This document shows positions 44,460-57,169 of a stretch of DNA of 64,000 nt, one piece after another. Both the position numbers and the translations under genes were made by a program. Position 1 is the first letter of the stretch. Every line of letters starts with the position of its first letter. Origin of the DNA: Adiantum capillus-veneris. Its lineage: Eukaryota > Streptophyta > Polypodiopsida > Polypodiales > Pteridaceae. The DNA is taken from contig CM043952.1 of the NCBI GenBank assembly GCA_014529385.2, forward strand, positions 67,561,370-67,625,369, written 5' to 3'. The notes under the pieces are model-generated. The model made no database searches, had not been told where the DNA came from, and was given only the letters and a program-made list of their open reading frames with translations.

Positions 44460-46118
44460 TGTAATGGAATTGGCCTATTTAATTTAAAGGTAACGGAAAT
44501 TAATGAGAGTACTTTTGAGAAATGACTTTGTGAGCATAGCGGGTGAACATAATTGAAGATAGCAACATAATCATAGCAAATAGTTAACTTGGCATGAACA
44601 ATACTTTTGCAAGAGAGAGAATTTAGAGAACATGACAACAATTGAGGACCGGATTTATGTGGAGCCGGTCCCCCCTCCAATAGGCATTTGTATTATGATT
44701 TCTCCCATTAAGAGAGACTTGTTACAATACAATCTTTGTGTTCCTTGTGACCTAGGTGATGCAATGAAGATGGAAAGCTTCATGCATCACAAACATAACA
44801 TAAACTTGAAGAAAGCTTTAACTATACCAAGCCTCAGTCCCAAGACCTCAAACACCTTCCAAGGTGGAGAGAACTAGCAGGGAATGAGGGTAGGGAAGAG
44901 GAAGAAGAAACATTTCATAGGAGAAAGAATTAGTTCCTCACTTATCATAACTCTTGTTGCTAGCATACATAATAGCATAGTAATGAAGAAGAAGGATATG
45001 GCAAGCTTAAGCATTGAAGCATGGCTCTTGGTTGGATTTGCACTCCATATCCAAGAGTGTTGGTGTAGGCTCTTAACCTCTACTTGCTTGGAGAAGGAGA
45101 GGGAGCTCTTGGACTTTGCATAGCACACAATGAGAGTGTTTGTGAGTGTGTGTGGGTGAGTATAACCCCTAAGCAACCCCCTAGCTTGCTTGGGTCGACC
45201 CCTCCTTGTAGCTCATGCTTGAAGCTCATTGGACCCCTCCAGGCCTAGCCAATCACAAGCAGGAGGCATTACAAGCAGTAAGGGTAGCCTTGAGACAAGT
45301 GTCCCCCTTTCCCTTTTGAGAGAGAGGGCTAGATAAATGCTAAATCAATTAATTAAATCTCTTAAATTATTATTGGACCCCTTGGGTGGCCAACCAATAG
45401 GCTTCAGGCACACCATGAGGGCAACATGAGGAGGAACTTGACAAGTGTCCCTTTTGCTTTCTTTGTACCATGCATGCCTTGTGTGAGTTTGTGGGTGTTC
45501 TCTCTCATTCTCCCTCATGTAGGGCTCGCCCCCTCCTTTTAGGGATTGAATATTTGACTTTTTGACACCTCAAGCCCCTCATGCATAGGCCCAGTTCCCA
45601 CCACAAGCTTGGCTCATAAGCACTTTAAGCTTGGGCTGGGTTCTCACCTCAAGTGCAACCATAGCATCTCAAGCATGTCAAGCACCTCAAGCATGTCAAG
45701 CACCTCAAGCATCTCAATAATTAAGCACCTCAAGCATCTCAAGCACCTCAATCATCAAGCACCTCAAGCACCTTAGTCATCAAGCATGACAAGCAGGACA
45801 AGCACCTCGAGCTGGGTCGGGTTCCCGCGCCTCAAGCTCAGCCCTAGCTTACCTAAGGTCAAAGGCCTTTTACACACATTATTGGAGGTCTTCAATGAAT
45901 CTAACCCTACGGTCTTATGCTCCATTTGTTAGCCTTGCTCTTTGATAGACCATCTCTCATTTGGGCCCCTTTACCATTGGCCCCGTGTTGAGATAGATCT
46001 ATAAGCACATGTCTATATCTTAACACTTGTTCTCGTTTATTCTCCCACATTAAGTGATCAATTTAATATGAGAAAATCATTTGGGTTGGTTAGATATTAA
46101 ATATTAGATTTTATGACA
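44460..46118 (-). repeat. 3' LTR of the gypsy element
   Basis: TGTAATGGAATTGGCC to ATTTTATGACA on the plus strand; in element orientation it starts TGTCATAAAATC. It contains a block of AAGCACCTC/AAGCATCTC subrepeats at about 45662-45812. Confidence 0.93.
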
Positions 46119-46132
46119 TTACCTCTCTCTTG
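46119..46132 (-). other. polypurine tract
   Basis: Minus strand AAGAGAGAGG followed by TAA, immediately before the 3' LTR start TGTCATAA. This is the priming site for plus-strand DNA. Confidence 0.8.
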
Positions 46133-46477
46133 AAATCATAGTCGTCCTCGACTATGAGGTAGAAAAGATAAAGCCTTAGTCATTAGTCAATTTTACTTAG
46201 CGGGTAGAGGATCCCTTTTTACCCTACGACATCTTTCCAAGATGGATGACTAATCCATTTGGTGCTTGGGAGACATAGCTGCCGCAAGCATGTCTGGTCT
46301 TTAGTCCATTTCATTCTCCCAAAGTAGAGTGACAAATTCTACTTGGTGTTTGAGAGACGTCGTCGTCACAAACATGATTCTAAGCATGCATACTAGTTAA
46401 ATTTGTGCACAATTAAAAATAGGACTAGTCTTATAAGACAAAAACATGAGTCATTTAAAAGAAATTTGTACATTTGC

Positions 46478-49400
46478 TTACTCTAATGTAGCATTGTAAG
46501 CATTGACAAGGTTCATACTATCCTTAAGTTGTATTCCTTGCATCCATCTAGCATCTTCAAAAGGATAATTTTTGAACTTAATAAGATACCGTCTGATAAT
46601 CTTACCATGTCGTAGTACCTTGTCTTCATGCCGAAGGACAGCTTCGGGTTGTAGCACCTCTTCTTGGTCTTCAAATTTGGGAGGGTCTACAATAATTGGT
46701 TCGGTTGGTGGCTCTCCTTTGTAGGGCTTAAGTAGGCTTACATGAAAGGCATTGTGTATGAGCCAATGGTTGGGCAAATTGAGTTGATAAGCCGTCTCAT
46801 TGATGGGTTTCAAGATTTGGAAAGGACCATAGTATCTTTTTGCTAGTTTAGCATGGTACTTTTGATGGCCCGTAGGATTTTTGCCCGTCGTTTGCCTTAA
46901 TCGAGCCTTAGGAAACTTGAGTAAGACCCAATTATTTTCTTTGAACATTAAGGCTCTTCTGTGCTTATCAGCAGCAGCTTTTTGCCTTTGTTGAGAGATG
47001 GATATAGCCTCCCTAATCTTTTGAAAAGATTCTTGTAGGTCACGGCTATACTCATCGGCGGCGAAGATCTTCCCATGTACTTTGAGTAGCAAGGGACTTT
47101 TAGGTCTTCCCTCAATGATCTCAAAAGGTGCTTTTCCTGTAGAAGTATGTACAGTATTATTGTAGGCATACTCTACAAGAGGTAAGTACTTTTCCCATTG
47201 TGAGCGTTGATCTACTTCGGTAACATAAGTCTTGAGTAGATCGAGTATCGTAAGATTGGCTATCTCACTTTGGCCATCCGTTTGTGGGTGATAGGCCGAA
47301 GAGAAATTCAATCTTGTTCCTAGATTTTCAAAGAGACCTTTCCAAAAATTACTGGTCATTCTAGAATCTCTATCTGACACGATGTGGGTAATCCATGGTG
47401 CTTGAAAATCTGAGATATGAAGAGAGTTTCCATTTGATGTGCCTTAATAGTCTTCTTGACAGGAATAAAATGTGCTTGCTTGCTAAACCTATCAACTATT
47501 GTCCATATTCCTGTATTCCCATGGATAGACTTGGGTAATCCAAAGATGAAATCCATGGATATACTCTCCCATGGTGAATTTGGAATAGACAATGGCTGGA
47601 GTAATCCAGGTTGCTTCCCTCTATCAGACTTGGTCTTTTGGCATACTACACATTTTGAAACATACTCTTGTATGTCCACTTTCATGGTAGGCCAATAGAA
47701 GTACGTCTCTACTCCTCGGAGAGTAGGTTGAATACCTCTATGCCCCGCATATGGAGGAGCATGGGATTCATACATAACTTTCTCATGAAGGGAATGGGTA
47801 ACACATAGCCTATTGCCGTGGAGAAGATAACCATCCTGCAAGGTGAATGTTTCCTCTTTCATCCCCAAAGCAAGGGATGACATTATGTCTCTAAAGTCAG
47901 GGTCAGTAGCATACTCATATATCATAGAGGATAGATCATTGTGAGTAGCTATAGACACCGCATTAACTTTGGGTCGTCGTGAAAGTGCATAGGCCACTTG
48001 ATTGTGCTTACTAGCTATGTGAGCAATATGGAAATTTAATTGTGAAAGAAAATTTTCCCACCTCATTTGTTTGTCGGAAAGCTTGGTTTGCGTCATGAAA
48101 TGCTTGAGACTTTGGTGGTCGGTTCGTAGAATAAATGGAGTCCCCAATAGGTAGTGCTTCCATGTGTCTAGGGCATGTAGAATAGCTAAAAGCTCTTTCT
48201 CATAAATGCCCAAGACTCGTTCATCAATATTGAGCCTTCGGCTCTCATATGCTATGGCATGCCCTTCTTGAAGCAAAACTGCTCCAAGGCAATCACCACA
48301 AGCATCACATTGGACCTCAAATGGCTTTGAGAGATCCGGAAACTAGGGACTGGTTGGGAAGTAAGCTTCTCTTTGAGCTTTTCAAAAGCATTTTGCTCCT
48401 TAGCAGTCCATATAAACTTAACGTTCTTCTTAGTTAAGTCGTGTAGTGGTCCTGCTACTTGAGAGAATTTTGCTATGAAGCGTCTATAGTATGCGCACAT
48501 ACCAACAGAGCTTCTTAGCTCATGTAGATTTCTTGGGTTAGGCCATGCTTTTATTATCTCTAACTTTGATGGATCCATTCGGATACCATCTTTAGAGATA
48601 ATATGACCTAGGTATTGAATCTCTTGAAGGAAGAATTCGCTTTTCTTTTGGTTGAGAAAAAGCTCGTTCTCCCTTAATGCTTGAAAAATCACTTGGAGAT
48701 GTTGCTTATGTTCCTCCAAAGACTTGGAGTAGAAGATGATATCATCAAAGAACACTCTAGTGAATTTGCGGTATGGTCTAAAAATTTTCTCCATCAAACG
48801 ATTGAATGTAGCTGGTGCACTAGTCAAGCCAAAAGGCATGACTAGATATTCATAAAGACCAAACGTTGTGCGAAACACGGTCTTTAAGATATCTTCATCC
48901 ACTATCCTTATTTGATGATAGCCACTCTTAAGGTCAATCCTACTGAAGTAGATAGAGCCTTGTAGCTTATCAAACAAATCTTCTACCCGAGGTACGGGAA
49001 ATCTGTTTTTGATAGTGATATGGTTTAGTGCTCGATAGTCCACACACATACGGTATGTACCATCTTTCTTTTGCACTAAAAGGACTGGAGAACAAAAGGG
49101 AGAGGAACTAGGCCTCACCATCCCTTTGTCTACCAGCTCTAGTACTTGCCTCATGATCTCCTCTTGTTGAGCTTGTGAGACTCGATAAGGACGCTTGTTA
49201 GGTGTTGAGCTTCCAGGAAGGAGCTCAATGTGATGGTCATCATCCCCTCGTTTTGGAGGTAAGTCCATAGGGATATCATCGATGTACACATCTTGGAATC
49301 CTTTTAGAAAATCAGACAAGTCTAACTCTTCTTGATTCCTACCATTTACATTTGATGAAACATTAGTATCTTTTAGAGACTCTTTGACAAAAATCATGTA

Positions 49401-49661
49401 CGCAGAAACTGAGCTCTTCATTGACGTATCAAAAGCAAGAGGATTTACAAGTGGAATAGTGCGACCACGCTCACTAGCATCTATATACATGTTGTTTCCC
49501 CTATAGGTGAAGTAGATTCTCCTTTCAGGGAACTTCATGTTGGCAGCCATGCGATCAAACCATGGTGCCCCTAGGATAACATCCTCATGTTGGAGAGGAG
49601 AGATGAAGAAGTCTTCCTTGTCGACATAGCTTTGGACATGAAGCCTCAACTTCCCAATCAA
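46478..49661 (-). pseudogene. gypsy pol: RT, RNase H, integrase
   Basis: Three overlapping frames on the minus strand. 49661-48252: RT with YHQIRI, MPFGLTSAPATF and catalytic FFDD. 48276-47356: RNase H (YEKELLAILHALDTWKHYL, RTDHQSLKHF), the integrase HHCC finger (CVVCQKTK) and the first part of the core. 47380-46478: the rest of the core (SAYHPQTDGQSEIAN), then FHVSLLKPYKG and the chromo-like C-terminus RRYLIKFKNYPFEDARW. Frameshifts near 48265 and 47368 break it. Confidence 0.93.
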
Positions 49662-51250
49662 GGGAGTACAGAGGCTTGTTGTCCCTTGAAAGCTGCATCA
49701 GCCACTACTATATCTCCCATCGCAAAAGCTTGAATGCCCAACTTGGTGGCCAACTCCATTGATATGAAGTTAAGAGTAGAGCCAGGGTCAAACAAGATGA
49801 AGGCATCATGCTCTCTTACCTTTCCCCAAGAAGAGGAAAGTGATGATATGTTGCAATGAGCATCCTCTTTTGGAGCTTCGATGGTGGAAGCCCTAGGAGT
49901 CTCATTGCGAGTATTCTTCTTGGGGCAAGAACGATAGCCATGTCCTTGCTCCCCACACTTGAAACACTTATGGTCCTTGCGAAAAGCTTCAAGCTCTTCA
50001 GGAGAGAGTTTGTTTTTACCTTTGTAAACTCCCTTCTCCTTGGACCGATTGTTGTTGTTGTTGGAATTGACTTGGGAAGTATTTTGAACATTGGTTTTCC
50101 CCTTTGAATCATTTTTGTCTTTGTTTTCTATGGGCTTGACATTACGTCTAGCCCCTTGATGGGAATTGATGCGTGAAGCAACCATGGTGTGATGGAATAC
50201 TTCGCTAATAGTACCAGGCCGTTGAGAGTTGATGTATTCGGCCATCTCTTCAGGTAATCCCCCACATAATTGCTGCCTTTGCTCGACAAAGTCTATCTTT
50301 TGAAAGACAGTAGCCTTGAGATGTAAATCCCAAAACTTGTCTACATATTTGTGGATAGACTCATGGGAGAGGAGCTTCAAGCTGTGCCATTCGGTAAGCA
50401 CTTTGTCCTTGCATCGCTTGCAAGGAATTGCTTCATGATGGAAACTCGTAGAGTTTTCCATGTCTTTGGGGCTTCACCATTGCCACGAAGGCTAGCCCAC
50501 CATTGACGAGCTGATTTTTGGAAGTGCATAGCTACATGGAGTAGCTTGGAGGACTCTGTGAAGCCCTCGTCTCCAAAGGCCGCATCAAATTGCTGGATGA
50601 AGGCCAATACTTTGTCGGTAGCACCAAAGGTGCCATCATAGGTGAGAGAAGAGATACTCTTTCCTCCCTCCTTGAACTTATTTAGCTTTTGTGACCTTCG
50701 CCATGCAGGAAATGATTTGCTATGTCCTCCCCTCTTGTATTATCTAGGAGAATAGCCATAACTTTCGTCGGAAGAGGAGGAAGGCGAAGAAGAAGGAGAA
50801 GAGGGAGACCTCTTCCTAGCCCTTTTCTTCCTTTGTTTCCTCTCTTGCCTTTCAGAGTGATGAGGAGAAGGACTATGTGTTGATCTTTTCCTCTTGGGAG
50901 GAGTGGGCGATTGTCTAGACCGCCGTCTTCGTGGAGCCACATCTTCAGAGGAACTTAAACTTTCATTGCTTCCTTGATCTTTGGATTCCTCCTCTCGAAT
51001 GGGAGAGAGTCTTCTTTTGGGGGTCTCTTCAAGAGGCCTCCTAAGCTCTCTCTCCTCTTGGAGAGGAAGGGAAATTCCATAAGCACGAAGTTGTTGAGTA
51101 ACTTGGGCTTGCAAAGCAGGGTTGCCCATAGCTTGCTGCAACCTAGTGAACGAGATAATTCACAAACATGGGAGCATCATCATTAGCACCTTCATGTGCA
51201 AAATCAAAGCTATCAATGTTCATTCTACTCTCTTGATTATTGTCAGCCAT
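49658..51250 (-). pseudogene. gypsy gag and protease
   Basis: ATG at 51250 (MADNNQESRMNIDSFDF). A very basic Ser/Arg-rich stretch lies at 51000-50760. The capsid region has AFIQQFDAAFGDEGFTESSK and WWASLRG, then the CCHC knuckle CFKCGEQGHGYRSC (about 49970), and the protease active site LFDPGSTLNFIS with the DPG form common in plant gypsy elements. Frameshifts near 51145, 50745 and 50410, and one at 49660 before RT, which in this family could partly be programmed. Confidence 0.9.
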
Positions 51251-51644
51251 GTTAACAAAATTTATGTATATACTTAGTGTATGCTTTGGCAATTCAAAAC
51301 CTTAGTTGCCACTCCTCTTACCCTTTGAAAATCGGCTCTTAAGTATCCACACCCACGGCTCGAAGTGGTTAATTATAGAGAGTAGAGGAGTAGGTCTAAC
51401 ATAGCAGAGTTGCCAAGGGATAGCTCCTTTCGGACTTCTTATGGCTCAATAATGGTAAAGCCATAGGAAAGTTTAAAAAGACTCCATTATTAAGTCCAAA
51501 GCTCCCGCGATGTGCACCATCCCCCACATAGTGAGCTCAACAAAACCGATAATAGATCCCACTTCCACTTACCCTAATATAATTAACAACATCAACCATT
51601 TATAGGCTACTTAAGGACCTCTCTTCTTAAGCAAGAAAAGACTA

Positions 51645-51664
51645 ACCAAATGCTATGATACCAA
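51645..51664 (-). other. primer-binding site
   Basis: Minus strand TTGGTATCATAGCATTTGG directly follows the 5' LTR end CCATTACA. It resembles the initiator tRNA-Met complement TGGTATCAGAGC. Between this site and the gag start lies an untranslated leader without features. Confidence 0.8.
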
Positions 51665-53305
51665 TGTAATGGAATTGGCCTATTTAATTTGAGAGTACCG
51701 GAAATTAATGACGGTACTTTTGAGAAATGACTTTATGAGCATAGCGGGTGAACATAATTGAAGATAGCAACATAATCATAGCAATTAGTTAACCTGGCAT
51801 GAACAATACTTTTGCAAGAGAGAGAATTTAGAGAACATGACAACAGTTGAGGACCGGATTTATGTGGAGCCGGTCCCCCCTCCAATAGGCATTTGTATTA
51901 TGATTTCTCCCATTAAGAGAGACTTGTTACAATACAATCTTTGTGTTCCTTGTGACCTAGGTGATGCAATGAAGATGGAAAGCTTCATGCATCACAAACA
52001 TAACATAAACTTGAAGAAATATTTAACTATCCCAAGCCTCAGTCCCAAGACCTCAAACACCTTCGAAGGTGGAGAGAGCTAGCAGGGAATTGGGGTAGGG
52101 AAGAGGAAGAAGAAACATTTCGTAGGAGAAAGAATTAGTTCCTCACTTATCATAACTCTCGTTGCTAGCATACATAATAGCATAGCAATGAAGAAGAAGG
52201 AGATGGCAAGCTTAAGCATTGAATCATGGCTCTTGGTTGGATTTGCACTCCATATCCAAGAGTGTTGGTGTAGGCTCTCAACCTCTACTTGCTTGGAGAA
52301 GGAGAGGGAGCTCTTGCACTTTGCATAGCACACAATGAGAGTGTTTGTGAGTATGTGTGGGTGAGTATACCCCCCAAGCAACCCCCTAGCTTTCTTGGGT
52401 CGACCCTCCCTTGTAGCTCATGCTTGAAGCTCATTGGACCCCTCCAGGCCTAGCCAATCACAAGCAGGAGGCATTACAAGCAGTAAGGATAGCCTTGAGA
52501 CAAGTGTCCTACTTTCCCTTTTGAGAGAGAGGTCTAGATAAATGCTAAATAAATTAATTAAATCTCCTAAATTATTATTGGACCCCTTGGGTGGCCAACC
52601 AATAGGCTTCAGGCACACCATGAGGGCAACATGAGGAGGAACTTGACAAGTGTCCCTTTTGCTTTCTTTGTACCATGCTTGCCTTGTGTGAGTTTGTGGG
52701 TGTTCTCTCTCATCCCCCCTCATGTAGGGCTCGCCCCCTCCTTGTAGGGATTGAATCTTTGACTTTTTGACACCTCAAGCCCCTCATGCATAGGCCCAGT
52801 TCCCACCACAAGCTTGGCTCATAAGCGCTTTAAGCCTGGGCTGGGTTCTCACCTTATGTGCAACCCTAGCATCTCAAGCACGTCAAGAACCTCAAGAATC
52901 TCAATAATTAAGCACCTCAAGCATCTCAAGAACCTCAATCATCAAGCACCTCAAGCACCTTAGTCATCAAGCATGACAAGCAGGACAAGCACCTCGAGCT
53001 GGGTCAGGTTCCCACGCCTCAAGCTCGGCCCTAGCTTACCTAAGGTTAAAGGCCTTTTACACACATTATTGGAGGTCTTCAATGAAGCTAACCCTAAGGT
53101 CTTATGCTCCATTTGTTAGCCTTGATCTTTGATAGACCATCTCTCATTTGGGCCCCTTTACCATTGGCCCCGTGTTGAGATACATCTATAAGCACATGTC
53201 TATATCTTAACACTTGTTCCCGTTTATTCTCCCACATTAAGTGATCAATTTAATATGAGAAAATCATTTGGGTTGGTTAGATATTAGATATTAGATTTTA
53301 TGACA
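51665..53305 (-). repeat. 5' LTR of the gypsy element
   Basis: Near-identical to 44460-46118, with scattered substitutions and short indels, including fewer AAGCACCTC-type subrepeats (about 52866-52998). Confidence 0.93.
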
Positions 53306-53465
53306 TGTGTGTTTTATTTGCATAAAGAGAGGATTGTGTGTATTCATTTTCTTCTGTGTCGTTATAGAGCTTGCAGTGCAACCTACACAGGTCGATTATT
53401 GCATATTTATTCTTGGTTTATGGTTATCTCTCCTTTGTATATATATGGCTAAAGGTGATGTAAAC

Positions 53466-54127
53466 TGTCATAAAATCTAATATCTAACCAACCCAAATGA
53501 TTTTCTCATATTAAACTGATCATTTAATGTGGGAGAATAAACGGGAACAAGGGTTAGAATATAGACATGTGCTTATGAATCTGTCTCAACACGGGGCCAA
53601 GGTTAAAGGGGTCCAAATGAGACATGGTCTATTAAAGAGAAATGCTACCTAATGGAGCTTAAAGACCTTCGGGTTATCTTCATTAAAGACCTCCAAAAGT
53701 TAGTGTTAAAAAGTCCTTTGACCTTGGGCAAGCTAGGCCTCGAGGTGGGAATCCTACCCAAGCATGAGGTGCTTGTCGGCTTGCTAAGTGTTAGTGGGAA
53801 CCTTGCCCAAAAGCTTGAGGTGTTTCTCACATGCTTAAATGACTAAAGTTCTTGAAGTGTTCAATTCAAAGATAAACTCTCAAGAGGCATCAAAGTTTCC
53901 ATGCTTGATTGACTAAGTGCTTGAAGTATTCAATTCAAACCTAATGACTTAATAAGCATAAAAGACACATGTTCAAATGATCCTCCACATGTGGCCCACA
54001 TGATGTGCTTGAATCCTATTGGATAGGTTTTAAAGGGATCCAATGAGAATTTAGATACATAAAAATAAATAATCAAGTTCTTTCTCTCAAAAAGGAAAAA
54101 GAGGACACATGTCCAAATGAAATAATT

Positions 54128-54211
<84 letters not shown>

Positions 54212-54869
54212 GGACCAAGCATGAGAGTTGAAAAGTGGAGAGCCTACACCAACACTCTTGGCTATGGAATGCAAATTCAACCTAGAGCCATGTTTCAATG
54301 CTTAAGCTTTCCATCTTCTTCATCTTCATTACTATGCTATTATGCTATGCTAAGAAAGAAGAGTGATGATAAGTGAGGAACTATTTATATCTCCTATGGA
54401 TGATTCTTCTTCCTCTTCTCTACCCTCATTCCGCTAGCTCTCTCCACCTTCGAAGGTGTTTGAGGCCTTGCAACTGAGGCTTGGGATAGTTAATGCTTTT
54501 TGTAAAGTTTATGTTATGCTCGTGATGCATGAAGCTTTCCATCTTCATAGCATCACCAAGGCCACAAGGAACACAAAGATTGTACTGTAACAAGTCTCTC
54601 TTGATGGGAGAATCTATAATAGAAACGCCTTTGAAGGGGGACCGAGGGGGACCGGCTCCAAGTAAATCCGGTCCTCAACTATTGTCATGTTCTCTAATAC
54701 TCTCTCTCTTGCAAAGTTATTGTTCATGCAAAGTTAATTAAGTTCTACGTTCATTTTTCTACCATCAACTAAGTTCAGCCTCTATGTTCTCAAAGTAATC
54801 TCACAAAAATGCTCACTCTAATTCTCTAAATTCCGCTATTCTCAAAGTTCATAGGCCATTTCCATTACA
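53466..54869 (+). repeat. solo LTR of the same gypsy family, opposite orientation
   Basis: TGTCATAAAATC to CCATTACA, flanked by the 5-bp duplication TAAAC (53461-53465 and 54870-54874). No internal region. A (GA)n tract at 54131-54209 has expanded inside it. Confidence 0.92.
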
Positions 54870-57169
54870 TAAACACCTCTGCTTATAGGCATGTGAACCG
54901 TGTGACTTAGATTGGTAAGGCCCACTATGTGGGTGGCTAAGTTAGACTGCCTGTGACAATTGAAAAAAACTTGGTGTGGGAGATTATGGTTTAAGGATCT
55001 CCTTACTGTTTTTGTTTATGTTTTCAGATCTATGAGCTTTGCTTAAACAGTTTACTGCATAAAAAACGAGGCACCTAAGGTAGTGGGAGTATGTGAAATT
55101 GGCTGATTGGTTTGCTTTACAACAATCCTCACAAAGGAGGATATCGCCTGGCTTATTGAGCATAACTCAGGAGCATCATGTATTGGTGAGGTGACCTACC
55201 GCGAACATGTACTGTTCATATTTTTTCCTGTTTACCTCTTTGAAATAGGTAGAGACTAATAAAATGTTCCAAATTTTTTTTTGTATTTAATTATCAATGA
55301 AAAAGGGTTTTTTGTTTTTCTCCCTAAACTATCTCATTAGGGCTATCATCCTTGTTGGATTCTTCTACATGGGTTATGGTTTTTCTGTTGTTTACTTATT
55401 TTGATTGAATATCAATGATATGTTGAGATGTAAGCATAAAAAAAACTACAAAAGAATGTTGTAGCATTAAGAATGGTAATACTGATCTAAATATCAAGCT
55501 TAAAATTGGTTATTTTTTGGAGGGTTTAGCAATACTTCCTCCCTCTTAGCCCTAAAAAACTGGAAGGACTGTTTTGCCGGACACAAATGGCACCTTGGAT
55601 GCCATATCTTGATGGCATACCTTTGGCTATCACTGCTCCTGGGCAATCTAAACTCTGCCGTGATGTTTTACTGGTCTTAAAACATAAAAGGTTAATTATT
55701 GGACACTCTCTGCATAGGATATGGAAGGTTTAAATCTTTTATGCTGATGTGGGTATTAAGACACTTGGATTAGAAGGGGTGGTGGTCTTTTGATCAAAAT
55801 GACACATATAATAAATATCTATTAAGGTCCTTAAAAAAACGGGGCTATATAGAAACCATATAACTATCTCCTTAAAAATAAAAAAACTTTAAAATTTTAT
55901 AGTACATTAGCGTTTTTTTGGACATATGTTTTTAGTTAAAAAAGTTGCAAGCTGGACATGGATAACAACTGATATAGTCCATTGACACCTATAAAGCACA
56001 TCCAAGGCTAACGTATCTGTTGTCTTGTTTGAATGGATGTAGGTGAGGACTCTATCTTTCCTTGGATTTTTTTGGCTTAAAGCAGATGTTTATACATGAT
56101 TACACCTACACTTACTACTAGGGAAGTACTTATGTTATCAGTATATACTAGAATGAGGCTTCATTCTCATAAACTCTGTACAAAGATAATTCTAATATTG
56201 AGTTGTCTTTGTACTTATCATTGATTTTTCTCCAAAGCCAACTATCTTTTGAATGTTAAAGTTCAATTATGTCTTATTTTTTAAGTAAAAACAGCTACAC
56301 ACACGTCCTATACATAAGGTTTTCCATTCTCTTTGGATAAACCAGGATGTTGGCTTTAGAAACTAGTTTTGAATCTTATTCTAATTATAAGTTGGACCCA
56401 CATTCTATAATCCCTTGATTGGTTGGCTGGTGTTAGGTGGTCCCTCATATACTAATTTTCTGGTCACCTGCTCACGACTATTATAGTCTCTGACTTTGTC
56501 GGTTTAAAATTTCCAGGCCTAATTCACAAGACTAATTATATTTATATATTTTGTTTTAGGATCGCAAAATTTTTAGAATGACAACTTGCATGAGAGTAAA
56601 CTACGACCCAAAAAATATACAAGGATTCTAGAGCAGATTAAGTTTTACGTAAAAGACCATACTTCAAAAAATGCCTTAGCAGTTATAACTCAACTTTTTT
56701 TTTGGCAAGAAAGGCAAAATGTTGTGTGACTTACTACCATAAGTAATCATAGCCTTACTAGCTTTTTTGTATATTGTAGACCCTTGCTCTTTTGCAAGGC
56801 CTCGAACTATCTTCTGAACCCCTCTCTGTGGAAACATCTCTTGTCCTCACATGTATTGGCAGCCTGGATGCGTCTCAACTAAGATATGATTTGGCTCTTC
56901 CTACAGACAAAAAGTTGTCTATTTTGCACATGTTATCTTTTAATGATTGGGTCAAGATTCTAGCTACCTTGGACAAGGACTCCAAAGATGGTGTTAATTT
57001 GATCTCCCTTTACTCTTCTGAACATTCGTTCGTAATGATTGAGGGATAATCTTCTTTTCAGTTTCATTAAATGAACCTCGTCAACATGGAGGGACGAAGG
57101 CGGGTGCGCCTTCGCCTATTCACTTTCCATTGAACCTGCACATTTGGCTAATGGCGCACTCCTCAAATG
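54870..57169. other. no gene identified
   Basis: AT-rich DNA. An 85-codon frame at 56792-57049 lies just upstream of the second candidate transposase and could be an element-encoded remnant, but it has no counterpart near 20400-20758. Confidence 0.4.

Larger units (their letters stand above)
44460..53305 (-). mobile_element. full-length Ty3/gypsy LTR retrotransposon
   Basis: Two matching LTRs (44460-46118 and 51665-53305), a PPT next to the 3' LTR, a primer-binding site next to the 5' LTR, and gag-pol on the minus strand between them. TGTGTG lies directly outside both LTRs, consistent with a target duplication. Gag and pol have about five frameshifts but all domains are present, and the LTRs are very similar, so the insertion is fairly recent. 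Confidence 0.95.

Noticed and set aside
44632-44877. 81-codon frame repeated at 51837-52082
   Set aside because: Lies inside both gypsy LTRs and is repeated only because the LTRs are; it runs antisense to the element.
45662-45812. CRISPR-like array of short repeats
   Set aside because: Units are 9-18 bp, imperfect and contiguous without unique spacers; they are LTR subrepeats in plant DNA.
55320-55345. A CATTAGGGC sequence as a terminus for the second transposase module
   Set aside because: Similarity stops after nine bases; the rest of the terminal repeat is absent.
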